From contig NZ_CP014646.1 in NCBI RefSeq assembly GCF_001051995.2, positions 2,666,001-2,730,000 on the forward strand: a stretch of DNA of 64,000 bases, in the 5' to 3' direction. The position numbers and the translations under genes were made by a program. This document shows, in pieces, positions 39,995 through 50,265 of the stretch. Source of the DNA: Thauera humireducens (lineage in GTDB: Bacteria; Pseudomonadota; Gammaproteobacteria; Burkholderiales; Rhodocyclaceae). The notes beneath the pieces are model-generated. The model worked only from the letters and a program-made list of their open reading frames with translations. It was not told the DNA's origin and did not search any database. The stretch's first letter is position 1, and every line of letters starts with the position of its first letter.

Positions 39995-40360
39995 ATGTCG
40001 ATCCGCAAAATCCTCGTGGTGGACGATTCGCCCACCGAACGTCTCGCGCTCCAGGAAGTGCTTGCCCGCAACGGCTACGAGATCATCACCGCCGAAAGCG
40101 GCGAAGAAGCGATCCAGCGCAGCAAGGCCGACAAGCCCGACCTGATCCTGATGGACGTGGTCATGCCCGGCATGAACGGCTACCAGGCCACGCGCACGAT
40201 CTCGCGCGACGACGCGACCCGCAACATCCCGATCATCATGTGCACCACCAAGGGCGAGGAGACCGACAAGATCTGGGGCATGCGCCAGGGCGCCTACGCC
40301 TACCTGGTGAAACCGCTCGACCACAACGACCTGCTCGCCCGCATCCGGGCCATCGGCTGA
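39995..40360 (+). CDS. pilH: twitching motility response regulator PilH
   Basis: Second CheY-like receiver, 121 aa. VVDDSPTERLALQE at the N-terminus, phosphoacceptor in LILMDVVMPGMNGYQ, and Lys in YLVKPLDHNDL. PilH counteracts PilG, acting in pilus retraction or as a phosphate sink. It lies 26 bp after pilG. Confidence 0.94.
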   Translation: MSIRKILVVDDSPTERLALQEVLARNGYEIITAESGEEAIQRSKADKPDLILMDVVMPGMNGYQATRTISRDDATRNIPIIMCTTKGEETDKIWGMRQGAYAYLVKPLDHNDLLARIRAIG

Positions 40361-40367
40361 GGCGATC

Positions 40368-40877
40368 ATGGCCCGACGCAGCAGTCTGCGCGAATTCCAG
40401 GAAGGTCTCGCCCGCCGGCTGGCGGAGGCCCGCAGCACAGACCGGCGCGGCCTGCTCGGTTTCCAGGCCGGTAGCGAGAACTGGCTGATCGACCTGCCCG
40501 AGGCGGGCGAGATCCTGCCACCACCACCGCTGTCGTCGGTGCCGCTGACCCGCCCGTGGTATCGCGGGCTTGCAAACGTGCGCGGCACGCTTTTCGGCGT
40601 GGTGGACCTCTCGCAGTTCCACGGCCACGCCCCGGTCATCGCCGCGGGTCGCGCCCGCCTGCTGCTCGTCGGCGCCAAGCAGGGCGTCAATTGCGCGCTG
40701 CTGGTCAGCAGCTCGCTGGGCTTGCGCAGCCAGGACGACTTCGAGCCCGACACCGAGGTCGACGCGCGGCCATGGGTCAAGAACCGGCTGCGCGACGCCC
40801 AGAACAACCTCTGGCTGCAACTCGACGCCGGGAAGCTCCTGACCAGCTCCGACTTCCTGGATGCCGGCCTGGCCTGA
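40368..40877 (+). CDS. pilI: CheW-like adaptor PilI
   Basis: 169 aa scaffold that links the receptor PilJ to the kinase ChpA. The CheW domain includes GLLGFQAGSENWLIDLPEAGEI and the conserved WYRGLANVRGTLFGVVDL. It starts 7 bp after pilH. Confidence 0.93.
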   Translation: MARRSSLREFQEGLARRLAEARSTDRRGLLGFQAGSENWLIDLPEAGEILPPPPLSSVPLTRPWYRGLANVRGTLFGVVDLSQFHGHAPVIAAGRARLLLVGAKQGVNCALLVSSSLGLRSQDDFEPDTEVDARPWVKNRLRDAQNNLWLQLDAGKLLTSSDFLDAGLA

Positions 40878-40931
40878 CACCGCACCCATTCCCGATCCCG
40901 CACATTCCTCCAACAAGGCGGAGCACGCATC

Positions 40932-43070
40932 ATGGCATTCAAGCTCTTCGGCAACAAAGCATCGGCCCTCGAAGCACGGGGCAGCGACACCTCGACAATC
41001 ATCGATACAGGCGCCGCCATGGCCGCCGCCAAGGCGAGGCCCCAGCCGAAGGCTAACAGCTCGGCGCCCAAGCCCCGGACGATTGCCGAGCGCATGCGCA
41101 ACCTGGGCCTGCTGTTCGGCGCGCTGGCGGTCACCACCGTGGGCCTGGCCCTCTATCAGGGGCAGCAGACGGCGAACGGCACACTGCACGTCACCGCATC
41201 GAGCGAGCTGCAGATGCTGTCGCAGCAGATCGCGAAATCCGCCCAGCTTGCCGTACGCGGCAACGCCAGCGCCTTCAACGAACTCGATGGCAGCCGCACC
41301 CGCTTCGTCGAACTGCTGCAGGCACTGAACCAGGGGGGCGCAGTCGGCGACACGATGGCGCCACCGGCGCCGGCAACGGTGAGGTCGCAGCTCGATGCGC
41401 TGGGCCGCACCTGGCAGGACACCGAACGCAATGCCGCGCAACTGCTGAAGGAGCGCAAGAACCTCATCGCGCTGTACTCGGTGGTGTCCGCACTGAACAA
41501 TTCGAACGCCGAACTGCTCGACCTCAACGAGCGCGTCGTGCAACTCGCCGAGCAGGGGGGCGCCCCCCTGGCCGGACAGAGCGCGGCCCACCGCAGCATG
41601 ATGCTGACGCAGCGCCTGGCAAAGAACGCCAACGCCCTGCTCGCTGCCGACGTCATCGACCCCGAAGTCGCCTTCCTGCTGAACCGTGACGCCGAGGCAC
41701 TGCGTGCCCAGCTCGAGACGCTGTCGCGCACCGCCAGCGACAGCGAGCTGCGCCGCCAGGTGGAAGCGCTGACCGCCGCCGCCAAGCCGACTTTCGACGC
41801 CGCCGACGAGATCCTCGCCAACATCCAGAACGCCGTGCTGGCGAAACAGGCCGGCAGCCGCATCTTCAGCGATTCGGTGCCCCTGCTTGCCCGTGCCGGC
41901 GAGCTCACCGATGAACTGAGCCGCAGCTACCGCGGTTTCACCCTCATCCATCTGCTGATCGCCGCCGGCGCCCTGCTGAGCGTGCTCATCCTGGCAGCGA
42001 TGGTGCGCGCTTACCGCACGGACGTGGCCGAACGTAGCGCCGAACTGGAATCCCAGCGCAGCAGTGCGGAAAGCGAACGTAACCTGACGCAGCAGGCCAT
42101 TCTGCGGCTGATGAACGAAATGGGCGACCTTGCCGACGGCGACCTGACCGTGCGTGCAACCGTGACCGAGGACATTACCGGCGCCATTGCCGACTCGGTC
42201 AACTACACGGTCGAGGAACTCTCGGTGCTGGTGCGCCGAATCAACGACGCCGCAAGCCGCGTGACCAACGCCACCGAATCCGCCCAGCGCACCTCCAAGG
42301 AGCTGCTCGAGGCCACCGAGCGCCAGTCGCGCGAGATCGAGGAAGCCGGCGCCACGGTCCAGCGCATGGCGCAGTCGATGACGGACTCGTCCGAGCTCGC
42401 CAGCCAGTCCGCACTGGTTGCACGCCGCTCGCTGGATGCGGCACGCAAGGGCGCGGAAGCCGTGGAGAACACCATCCGCGGCATGAACGACATCCGCAGC
42501 CAGATCCAGGAAACCTCCAAGCGGATCAAGCGCCTGGGCGAGTCCTCGCAGGAGATCGGCGAGATCGTGGAACTGATTTCGGACATTACCGAGCAGACCA
42601 ACGTGCTGGCGCTCAACGCCGCCATCCAGGCCGCGTCGGCCGGCGAAGCGGGCCGCGGCTTCACCGTGGTTGCGGAAGAAGTGCAGCGCCTGGCCGAGCG
42701 CTCGGGCGAGGCAACGAAGCAGATCGCAGCGATCGTGAAGACGATTCAGACCGACACCCAGGACGCCGTGGGCGCCATGGAGAACGCCACGCGCGACGTG
42801 GTCGAGGGCGCCCAGCTGTCCGACGCCGCGGGCCAGGCCCTGTCCGAAATCGACAAGGTTTCGCTCGAGGCCGCACGCCTGATCGAACAGATCTCGACCG
42901 ACACCCAGCAGCAGGCGGCCACCGCCGACCGCGTTGCCGCAACGATGAAGGACATTCTGACCATCACCGAACAGACCACGCTCGGCACACAGCAGACCGC
43001 GGTGTCGATCGGCCAGCTGGCTGACCTTGCCGTCGAACTGAAGGGCTCGGTTTCGGGCTTCAAGGTCTGA
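40932..43070 (+). CDS. pilJ: methyl-accepting chemotaxis protein PilJ
   Basis: Receptor of the pilus chemosensory system, 712 aa. Two membrane helices (about 55-75 and 335-358) bracket a helical periplasmic PilJ sensor region, followed by HAMP and a signalling hairpin with [17 protein letters not shown] and [11 protein letters not shown]. Pilin engagement is the proposed signal in Pseudomonas. The N-terminal cytoplasmic tail of about 50 residues is longer than usual. Confidence 0.94.
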   Translation: MAFKLFGNKASALEARGSDTSTIIDTGAAMAAAKARPQPKANSSAPKPRTIAERMRNLGLLFGALAVTTVGLALYQGQQTANGTLHVTASSELQMLSQQIAKSAQLAVRGNASAFNELDGSRTRFVELLQALNQGGAVGDTMAPPAPATVRSQLDALGRTWQDTERNAAQLLKERKNLIALYSVVSALNNSNAELLDLNERVVQLAEQGGAPLAGQSAAHRSMMLTQRLAKNANALLAADVIDPEVAFLLNRDAEALRAQLETLSRTASDSELRRQVEALTAAAKPTFDAADEILANIQNAVLAKQAGSRIFSDSVPLLARAGELTDELSRSYRGFTLIHLLIAAGALLSVLILAAMVRAYRTDVAERSAELESQRSSAESERNLTQQAILRLMNEMGDLADGDLTVRATVTEDITGAIADSVNYTVEELSVLVRRINDAASRVTNATESAQRTSKELLEATERQSREIEEAGATVQRMAQSMTDSSELASQSALVARRSLDAARKGAEAVENTIRGMNDIRSQIQETSKRIKRLGESSQEIGEIVELISDITEQTNVLALNAAIQAASAGEAGRGFTVVAEEVQRLAERSGEATKQIAAIVKTIQTDTQDAVGAMENATRDVVEGAQLSDAAGQALSEIDKVSLEAARLIEQISTDTQQQAATADRVAATMKDILTITEQTTLGTQQTAVSIGQLADLAVELKGSVSGFKV

Positions 43071-43096
43071 ACGCGATCATCGTCGGGAATCAAGTC

Positions 43097-46000
43097 ATGA
43101 CATTAGCCACCGAGACGGATCTGGGCCCGCTCACCTGGGTGAAGGGCGAGATCGATGCCGCCCTGCAGCGCACGGCGGACGCCCTCGACCGGGCACGGAG
43201 CGCGGAGGATGCCGCGAGTCAGGTGCAGTTTGCGCAGACGCATCTCCACCAGGTCCGTGGCGCGCTGTCGATCATCGGCCTCGATGGCCTGACCCAGTTC
43301 GCGGATGCAACCGAGCTCCTGCTCGGCCTGATGGCGCGCGGCGACGTGCCGGTCGACGAGACGACGCTCATGCTCGCCGTCCGCGCAGTGCACAGCCTGG
43401 GCAACTACCTCGAGGAACTGGCCCACGGCGTGCCGGACCAGCCCATGCGGCTCGCCCCCCTGTACGAGGAAATCGCCGTCGCGCGCGGACTCCCGCTGCC
43501 CTGCGCCGCGGACCTCTTCTATCCCGACCTGTCGCGCCGCCCGCCGCGACGCGCCGCGGCGGCGCACGACCCCGCCACCGCCCAGGCCATCCTGCGCCAG
43601 GCCCGGACGCGTTTCGAGCGCGGCCTGCTCGAATGGCTGCGCGGCCATGCCGCCGGCGCGGCCGCGATGCGCGAGGCCATCGCCGAGGTCGAGTCGGTAC
43701 AGGCGTCCGCGAGCACTCGCAGCCTGTGGTGGGCCGCACTGGCCTTCTACGATGCCCTCCTCGACGGCAGCCTGATCAACGACATCGGCGTCAAGCGCCT
43801 GTGCACCCAGATCGATGCCCAGTTCCGCCGCTTGCTCAAAGGCGCCCCCTCCGCGCCCGACCGCCTGTTGCGCGACATTCTCTACCAAGTGGCCGGCAGT
43901 CCGGCACGTACCGCGCACCAGCACGAAGTCCGCGCCTGCTGGCAGCTCGATGCACTGATGCCCGCAGCCGGCGCCCGCGTCAGCGACATGCCGCTGGCCC
44001 CCCTGCTGCAGAACCTGCAGCAGATGCTCACGCCTGCGCGCGAACAGTGGGACGCCTTCTGCGAAGGCACGGCGGTCGCGCTCGGCCGCTTCGACGAGCA
44101 CATGAAGGCGCTGACCCAGGCCTGCGCCGCGCTCGCGCGCCCGGCGACCCTGCAGCTCGTCGCTGGGCTGAGCGACCTCGCCCAGTGGCTGCGCCGTGAC
44201 CCCTTGAAGCACACGGACGCCATCGCGCTCGAAGTCGCGTCCGCCCTGCTGCTGCTCGAAGGCGACTTCGGACAGCGCTTCACCGACGGCGCGCTTGCCG
44301 AACAGATGAGCCTGCGCCTCGCGCGCCTGGAAGCGCTGCAGCGCGGCGAGCTGCCGCCTGCGGAAATGGCCGGACACGGTCTGCTGCATGCCCGCGAGAG
44401 CCAGGAGAAGGACGCGATCGCCCAGCTCTGCCGCGAGATGCGGTCGAGCCTGGCGCAGGTCGAGCAGACCCTGGACGACTACTTCCGCAACCAGAACAAG
44501 CATGAGTCGCTCCCGCAGTTGCACCAGCCGCTGCAGCAGGTGGTGGGCGCGCTGAGCATGCTCGGCGAAACCGAAGCGCTGACCCTGGTGCGCGACGCCG
44601 CGACCCGCATCGCCAGCCTCGCCAGCGCACCGAACGAGGCGAATCCTGCGGAATTCGAAACCCTGGCGCACCAGTTGTCCGCCCTGGGTTTCTACCTCGA
44701 CGCCCTGCCGCTGGGCGGCGCAACGCTCGAGGACTTCCTGCATCCCGAACGCCGCCGCTCCGAGGCCGAAGACGTCGAACCCGAGTCCGAATCCGGGTTC
44801 GCGCCCATTTTCGAACCCCCGCCTCAGGCCGTTGCCGAGCCGGAACCGAAGGTGCCGCCCCCCCCTGCCGAAGTCGCGCCAGCCACACCCGAGGTCGCGG
44901 CAACGCCAACGACGGAACCGGTTGCGACAGCCGAAGCGCTGTTCGTCGAAGAACTGGAAGATCTGGAAGAGCTCGAGGACCTCGCCGTCGAGGAAGCGGT
45001 CGCAGCCCAGCCCACGGCGCAGGCGCCTGCGGCAGCGCCCGTCCTGCCGGAAAGCGACGCGGAGATCGACGCCGAACTTCTGGAGATCTTCATCGAGGAG
45101 GCCACCGAAGTCCTCGCGACGATCCGCGAGCAGCTCGAGCTTGCACGCACGGCGCCACACGACGGCGAGCATCTGACCACCATCCGCCGCGGTTTCCACA
45201 CCCTCAAGGGCAGTGGCCGCATGGTCGGACTCAGCGTCCTCGGCGAGGCGGCATGGGGGCTGGAACAGACCCTGAACCGCTGGCTGCAGCTCGAATGGCC
45301 CGTCACCCCGGCGCTGCTGCACCTTGTCGATGCCGCGCACCAGGTCTTCTCCGCCTGGGTCGAGCACCTTCAGACCGGATGCGGACAGCCCGACCCGAGC
45401 TCGGTGCTGAACGAGGCCGAGCGCCTGCGCAGCAGTGACGCCGCAACCCTGGAGCCGGGCGAAGTCACCCCCGCGACGCAGCCTGAGACGGCTGCCGAAG
45501 AGCGCGGCGCCGACAAGGCATGGCCGGAGTTCCCCAATCTGGACCTGTCCGAGACCGGCGAGATCCTGCCGCTGTACGACGAAACCCTGCTCGAACTGGA
45601 CGCGTCCTTCCTGGGCGAGCAAGAGGCGCAGCCGGTGTCCGGGCAGGAAAGCGCCGGCGTCGACGAGATCGACTTCGGCGCCCTCCCGGAACTTGTCGTG
45701 GCTGAAGAGGCATCGGCCACCGCCGAACCGGGCGCGGCGGCGAGCGAGTCGATCGAAGGCGAGGTGCCGGAGACCTCCGAGGGCGAACGCTCCGCCGCCG
45801 TAACGCTCGCGTTGGCCGAGGAAGACCTCGAACGGCTCGAGGCGCTGGAGATCGAGGCGCTCCAGCCCGAGGCCCTGCCGGGTGCCGCCGAAACCGTCGC
45901 CGAAACCGAAGCCGAAGCCGCGGAAGCCGCGGTCATCGCGGCAGCACTGCCCCAGGCGGGCCCGGTGGAGGACATCCCGCCGATCGCCGCCGAAGCCGGC

Positions 46001-48952
46001 CCCGAAGCCGAAGCGGAGCCCGCGATCGAGCCCGAAGCCTGGAACGCGCCGGAAACGATCGTCGAACACGAGGCGACGCCGGAATCCGCCTTGGAGGAAC
46101 TCGCGCCGTCCGCTGAAGGCGAAGCGCAGCGTGCAGCCACGCCGCCAGCCGCCCCCGTGACCGTGCGCATCGGCGACATCGAGATCTCGCCGGCCCTCTA
46201 CGAGCTCTACCAGTCCGAGGCGCGCCAGCACCTCGCCACCCTCGCGCAAGACTTCGAGCGCCTCGCCCGGCACGCCGATGCGCAGCCGACGGAATCGGCA
46301 ATGCGCGCCGCGCACACGCTCGCGGGCATCTCGGGCACCACCGGCTTCAACGCACCGCACGAACTGGGTCGTGCCCTCGAGCATGCAATCGAGCGCCTGC
46401 GCGAGCAGGGGCGGGCACCCCAGCGCGACGAACTCTCGGTGCTGAACAAGGCCCAGGCTGCCCTGCAAGGCATGCTGGCGCAAGTTGCGCTGAAGGTCGT
46501 TCCCGAGGCTTCGGGCACGCTGGTGGCCGAGCTCAATGCAAGCTGCCACGTGCCGGCGGCCAGCCCGATACCTGCCACGCCCGAAGAGGCGTTCGCCGAA
46601 ACGCCGGCGATCGACGACACCGCCGGACCCGTCGAGCCGGCCACCGCAGCGCCAGGCGCTGCGGCAGCCGCGCTGCAGCCCGTTCCGCAGGACGAGATCG
46701 ATGCCCAGCTGCTGCCGATCTTCCTTGAGGAAGCGGCCGAACTCATGGGCCAGCTGCACGCCGCGGTACGCGCCTGGCACGCCGCACCGGACGGGACGCA
46801 GTACCCGACGACCATTGCACGCCAGCTGCACTCGCTCAAGGGCAGCGCGCGCATGGCCGGCGCGATGGCGCTGGGCAGCCACCTCCACCAGCTCGAATCC
46901 CGGCTGGAAGACGGGCTGGCAGACAAGGCCGGCCCCGGCACGCTGTTCGAAGACCTCGCCTTCGGTCTCGACCTGTGCGAACAGATGATCGATGGTCTGG
47001 TGGGCCTGCCCGGCGCTGGTGCCGACACCGACAAGGCCGCCCCTGTCGAGCGCGCCGCCGCCCCCGGTGCTGCAGCGCCGGTCGCCACGGTCACCGGCGA
47101 GACGGCGGCCGAAGTCGAAGCGATCGCTTCGGCGACACTGCGCGTGCGCGCCGAACAGATCGACCGCTTCGTCAACGAGGCCGGCGAGATCGGCATCGCC
47201 CGCACCCGCATCGAGGGCGAGCTGCGCACGCTGCGCCGCTCGCTGCTCGACCTGACCGAAAACGTGATCCGCCTGCGCAACCAGCTGCGCGAGGTCGAGA
47301 TTCAGGCCGAAGTGCAGATGCAGTCGCGCATCGCCCAGGCCGAATCGCATCACGCCGAGTTCGATCCGCTCGAGATGGACCGCTACACGCGACTCCAGGA
47401 ACTCACGCGGATGATGGCCGAGAGCGTGAACGACGTGACCACCGTGCAGCAGACCCTGCTGCACAATCTGGACGGCGCCGACCTCGCCCTGAACGGCCAG
47501 GGCCGCACCACCCGCGAGCTGCAGCAGGGGCTGATGCGCGTGCGCATGCTGCCTTTCGACAGCCTGGCCGATCGCCTCTATCGCGTTGTGCGCCAGAGCG
47601 CGAAGGAGCTCGGCAAGCGCGCCAGCCTCGACCTGCGCGGCGGCCGCATCGAGATCGACCGCAGCGTGCTGGAACAGATGGCCGCACCGCTCGAACACCT
47701 GCTGCGGAACGCGGTGGCGCATGGCATCGAGGGCCCGGCCGAGCGCGCGACCGCGGGCAAGCCCGAAACCGGCCAGATCGTGCTGACCGTCACGCAGGAA
47801 GGCAACGAAATCGCCATCGACCTGCAGGACGATGGCAGTGGCCTCGATTTCGAGCGCATTGCCGAGCGGGCGCGCAGGAACGGGCTGATCGGGCCGGACG
47901 AACATCCGGACACCAAGCGCCTGACCAACCTGATCTTCCTGTCCGGCTTCAGTACCGCCGGCCAGCTGTCGGCCGTGTCCGGCCGTGGCGTGGGCATGGA
48001 CGTGGTGAAGGCGCAGACCGCGTCGCTGGGCGGGCGCATCGACGTCGCCAGCACGGCCGGCCAGGGGACGCACTTCCGCATCTACCTGCCCCTGACGCTC
48101 GCGGTGACGCAGGCCCTGCTGGTGAAAGCCAGCGGACGCAACTGGGCGATTCCGTCGAACATGGTGGCCCAGGCGATGGAGCTCAAGCCCGATGCGCTCA
48201 AGCGCGTGCAGGACGAGCGCGGCATCGAGTGGCAGGGCCAGCACTATGCCTACCGCTACCTGCCGCGCCTGCTGGGCGACCGCCAGAGCCTGCCCGAAGA
48301 GCAGCGCTACAACTGGCTGCTGTTGCTGCGTGCCGGTGCGCAGACGCTGGCGCTGCATGTCGACAGCATGCGCGGCAACCAGGAAATCGTGGTCAAGAAC
48401 GCCGGACCGCAGCTCACCCGCATCGTCGGCATGACCGGCGCCACGGTGCTCGCCGACGGCGAAATCGCGCTGATCCTGAACCCGGTCGCCCTTGCCAGCC
48501 GCAGCCTCGACACCGGCGCTGAAGCGGACGAGGCGCGCATCGTCGCCGAAGCGCCGCCGGTGGCGGTGCATCAGCCGACGGTCATGGTGGTCGACGATTC
48601 GCTGACGGTGCGCCGCATCACCGGCCGCCTGCTCGAGCGCGAGGGCTACCGCGTCATCACCGCCAAGGACGGCGTGGATGCGCTGGAGCAACTGGTCGAC
48701 ATCGTGCCCGACGTGGTGCTGTCGGACATCGAGATGCCGCGCATGGACGGCTTCGACCTCGTCCGCAACATCCGCGCCGATGCGCGCACGCGCCAGGTGC
48801 CGGTGATCATGATCACCTCGCGTCTGGCGGACAAGCACCGCCGCTACGCGGAGGAAGTGGGCGCCAACCACTATCTCGGCAAGCCCTATCAGGAAGAGGA
48901 GCTGCTGGCCCTGCTGGCGGGCTACACTCGGGCCGAGACCACCACGGTCTGA
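43097..48952 (+). CDS. chpA: hybrid chemosensory histidine kinase ChpA/PilL
   Basis: CheA-like kinase of 1951 aa. Three HPt modules carry a candidate phospho-His (H701 in FHTLKGSGRM, H1073 in AHTLAGISG, H1245 in LHSLKGSARM). Two earlier HPt-like repeats are degenerate (HLHQVRGALSIIG near 50, HQPLQQVVGALSMLG near 480). The dimerisation domain, HATPase (LRNAVAHGIEG near 1535, DDGSGLDF, GRGVGMDVV), CheW domain and a C-terminal receiver (phosphoacceptor D1877 in LSDIEMPRMDG) follow. Acidic Pro/Ala linkers separate the modules. It is shorter than P. aeruginosa ChpA, which has more transfer domains. Confidence 0.95.
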   Translation: MTLATETDLGPLTWVKGEIDAALQRTADALDRARSAEDAASQVQFAQTHLHQVRGALSIIGLDGLTQFADATELLLGLMARGDVPVDETTLMLAVRAVHSLGNYLEELAHGVPDQPMRLAPLYEEIAVARGLPLPCAADLFYPDLSRRPPRRAAAAHDPATAQAILRQARTRFERGLLEWLRGHAAGAAAMREAIAEVESVQASASTRSLWWAALAFYDALLDGSLINDIGVKRLCTQIDAQFRRLLKGAPSAPDRLLRDILYQVAGSPARTAHQHEVRACWQLDALMPAAGARVSDMPLAPLLQNLQQMLTPAREQWDAFCEGTAVALGRFDEHMKALTQACAALARPATLQLVAGLSDLAQWLRRDPLKHTDAIALEVASALLLLEGDFGQRFTDGALAEQMSLRLARLEALQRGELPPAEMAGHGLLHARESQEKDAIAQLCREMRSSLAQVEQTLDDYFRNQNKHESLPQLHQPLQQVVGALSMLGETEALTLVRDAATRIASLASAPNEANPAEFETLAHQLSALGFYLDALPLGGATLEDFLHPERRRSEAEDVEPESESGFAPIFEPPPQAVAEPEPKVPPPPAEVAPATPEVAATPTTEPVATAEALFVEELEDLEELEDLAVEEAVAAQPTAQAPAAAPVLPESDAEIDAELLEIFIEEATEVLATIREQLELARTAPHDGEHLTTIRRGFHTLKGSGRMVGLSVLGEAAWGLEQTLNRWLQLEWPVTPALLHLVDAAHQVFSAWVEHLQTGCGQPDPSSVLNEAERLRSSDAATLEPGEVTPATQPETAAEERGADKAWPEFPNLDLSETGEILPLYDETLLELDASFLGEQEAQPVSGQESAGVDEIDFGALPELVVAEEASATAEPGAAASESIEGEVPETSEGERSAAVTLALAEEDLERLEALEIEALQPEALPGAAETVAETEAEAAEAAVIAAALPQAGPVEDIPPIAAEAGPEAEAEPAIEPEAWNAPETIVEHEATPESALEELAPSAEGEAQRAATPPAAPVTVRIGDIEISPALYELYQSEARQHLATLAQDFERLARHADAQPTESAMRAAHTLAGISGTTGFNAPHELGRALEHAIERLREQGRAPQRDELSVLNKAQAALQGMLAQVALKVVPEASGTLVAELNASCHVPAASPIPATPEEAFAETPAIDDTAGPVEPATAAPGAAAAALQPVPQDEIDAQLLPIFLEEAAELMGQLHAAVRAWHAAPDGTQYPTTIARQLHSLKGSARMAGAMALGSHLHQLESRLEDGLADKAGPGTLFEDLAFGLDLCEQMIDGLVGLPGAGADTDKAAPVERAAAPGAAAPVATVTGETAAEVEAIASATLRVRAEQIDRFVNEAGEIGIARTRIEGELRTLRRSLLDLTENVIRLRNQLREVEIQAEVQMQSRIAQAESHHAEFDPLEMDRYTRLQELTRMMAESVNDVTTVQQTLLHNLDGADLALNGQGRTTRELQQGLMRVRMLPFDSLADRLYRVVRQSAKELGKRASLDLRGGRIEIDRSVLEQMAAPLEHLLRNAVAHGIEGPAERATAGKPETGQIVLTVTQEGNEIAIDLQDDGSGLDFERIAERARRNGLIGPDEHPDTKRLTNLIFLSGFSTAGQLSAVSGRGVGMDVVKAQTASLGGRIDVASTAGQGTHFRIYLPLTLAVTQALLVKASGRNWAIPSNMVAQAMELKPDALKRVQDERGIEWQGQHYAYRYLPRLLGDRQSLPEEQRYNWLLLLRAGAQTLALHVDSMRGNQEIVVKNAGPQLTRIVGMTGATVLADGEIALILNPVALASRSLDTGAEADEARIVAEAPPVAVHQPTVMVVDDSLTVRRITGRLLEREGYRVITAKDGVDALEQLVDIVPDVVLSDIEMPRMDGFDLVRNIRADARTRQVPVIMITSRLADKHRRYAEEVGANHYLGKPYQEEELLALLAGYTRAETTTV

Positions 48953-48966
48953 GCCGTATCGCGCCA

Positions 48967-49007
48967 GACGCCCCGGTTTCCGCCTCACGCAGGCGGGCCG
49001 GGGCGTC
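48967..49007. terminator. hairpin between convergent chpA and patB
   Basis: Perfect 10-bp stem (GACGCCCCGG at 48967-48976, CCGGGGCGTC at 48998-49007) with an inner CCGCCT/AGGCGG pairing. Little T-run follows, so termination strength is uncertain. Confidence 0.55.
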
Positions 49008-49040
49008 TTGCTGCAGGACGCCCGTTTCAGGCCACCGGTG

Positions 49041-50204
49041 TCAGGCGGACAGGGCTGCCGCCAGGCGCGCGAGCGCCTCGTCCAGCGTCGCCCGCGGACA
49101 ACCGAAGTTGAGCCGCAGCCAGCCCGGCGCGCCGAAGTAGCGTCCATCCGACAGGCCGACGCCGGCCGCCTCGAAGAAGGCCGTCGGCTCCTCGATGCCG
49201 CGCGCCGCCATCATGCCGCGGCAGTCGATCCACGCCAGGTAGGTGGCCTCGGGCGACGTCGCCGCCAGTCCGGGCATCGCCGCCACCGCCTCGAGCACGC
49301 GCGCACGGTTGCCGCGCAGGTAGTCGAGCAGCGCTGCACGCCAAGGACCGCCGTCGCGGTACGCGGCCTCCGTCGCCACCATGCCGAGCACATTCACATG
49401 CGGGATCAGTCCGCGCATGGCGTGGCGGTAGCGGCGGCGCAGTGCGGCATCGGGAATGACGGCGAACGCGCAGTACAGCGCGGGAATGTTCCAGGTCTTG
49501 GACGGCGCCATCAGCGTGATCGTGCGCTTCGCCACCGCGTCGTCCAGCGCAGCGATCGGGCGATGCGGCCTGTCCTCGTCGAGCACCAAGCCGCAGTGGA
49601 TCTCATCGGAGCAGATCAGCAGGTCGTGGCGCGCCGCGAACTCCGCCAGCCGCCGCAACTCCGTCTCGTCGAACACGCGCCCCACCGGGTTGTGCGGCGA
49701 GCACAGCAGCAGCATCCGGCTGCGCGCATCCGCCGTCCGCTCGAGCGCGTCCCAATCCCATTGCCAGCGGCCATCGGCCAGCACCAGATCGCAGCGCTGC
49801 AGCACACGGCCGGTGTTGCCGGGTGCGGACAGGAAGGGCGGATACACCGGCGCGGCGGTGACGATGCCGTCCCCCGCTTCGCCGGCGATCGAACAGGCCA
49901 GATTGAAGCCGGTCACCACGCCGGGCAGCCACACCAGCCAGTCGGCCTCGATCGCCCAGCCGTGGTCGCGCCGCAGGCCCTCGACCACGGCCTCCACCAG
50001 CGAAGTCCAGGCGTCGGTGTAGCCGAACACGCCGTGGTCGATACGTCGGTGCAGGGCCTCGATGACCGCCTGCGGCGCCGCGAAATCCATGTCCGCCACC
50101 CACAGGGGCAGCACGTCGCGGCCCGCATAGCGGCCCCATTTCTCGCTCGGCAGGCTGCGGCGGTCGATGATGCGGTCGAAGTCGAAGGCGGCGGCGTCGC
50201 TCAT
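49041..50204 (-). CDS. MalY/PatB-family PLP-dependent C-S lyase
   Basis: Fold-type I aminotransferase-like enzyme, 387 aa. It starts FDRIIDRRSLPSEKW and contains LWVADMDF, the Asp/His region CSPHNPVGRVF, and the PLP lysine in MAPSKTWNIPAL. Members cleave cystathionine or other cysteine S-conjugates (PatB) or also repress maltose genes (MalY). No mal or met gene is adjacent, so simple beta-lyase activity is the safe call. Confidence 0.88.
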   Translation of the reverse strand: MSDAAAFDFDRIIDRRSLPSEKWGRYAGRDVLPLWVADMDFAAPQAVIEALHRRIDHGVFGYTDAWTSLVEAVVEGLRRDHGWAIEADWLVWLPGVVTGFNLACSIAGEAGDGIVTAAPVYPPFLSAPGNTGRVLQRCDLVLADGRWQWDWDALERTADARSRMLLLCSPHNPVGRVFDETELRRLAEFAARHDLLICSDEIHCGLVLDEDRPHRPIAALDDAVAKRTITLMAPSKTWNIPALYCAFAVIPDAALRRRYRHAMRGLIPHVNVLGMVATEAAYRDGGPWRAALLDYLRGNRARVLEAVAAMPGLAATSPEATYLAWIDCRGMMAARGIEEPTAFFEAAGVGLSDGRYFGAPGWLRLNFGCPRATLDEALARLAAALSA

Positions 50205-50265
50205 GGGAACATTCCGGTCATGAAATCAGACGGGATTGTCCCGCATTCGCGCGGCGGGCGGGCGC

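Noticed and set aside
43103..49147. A 2014-residue open frame antisense to chpA
   Set aside because: It mirrors chpA in a GC-rich region where the opposite strand lacks stops. Composition is His/Arg/Gln/Gly-rich without domains, while the plus strand encodes a recognisable kinase.
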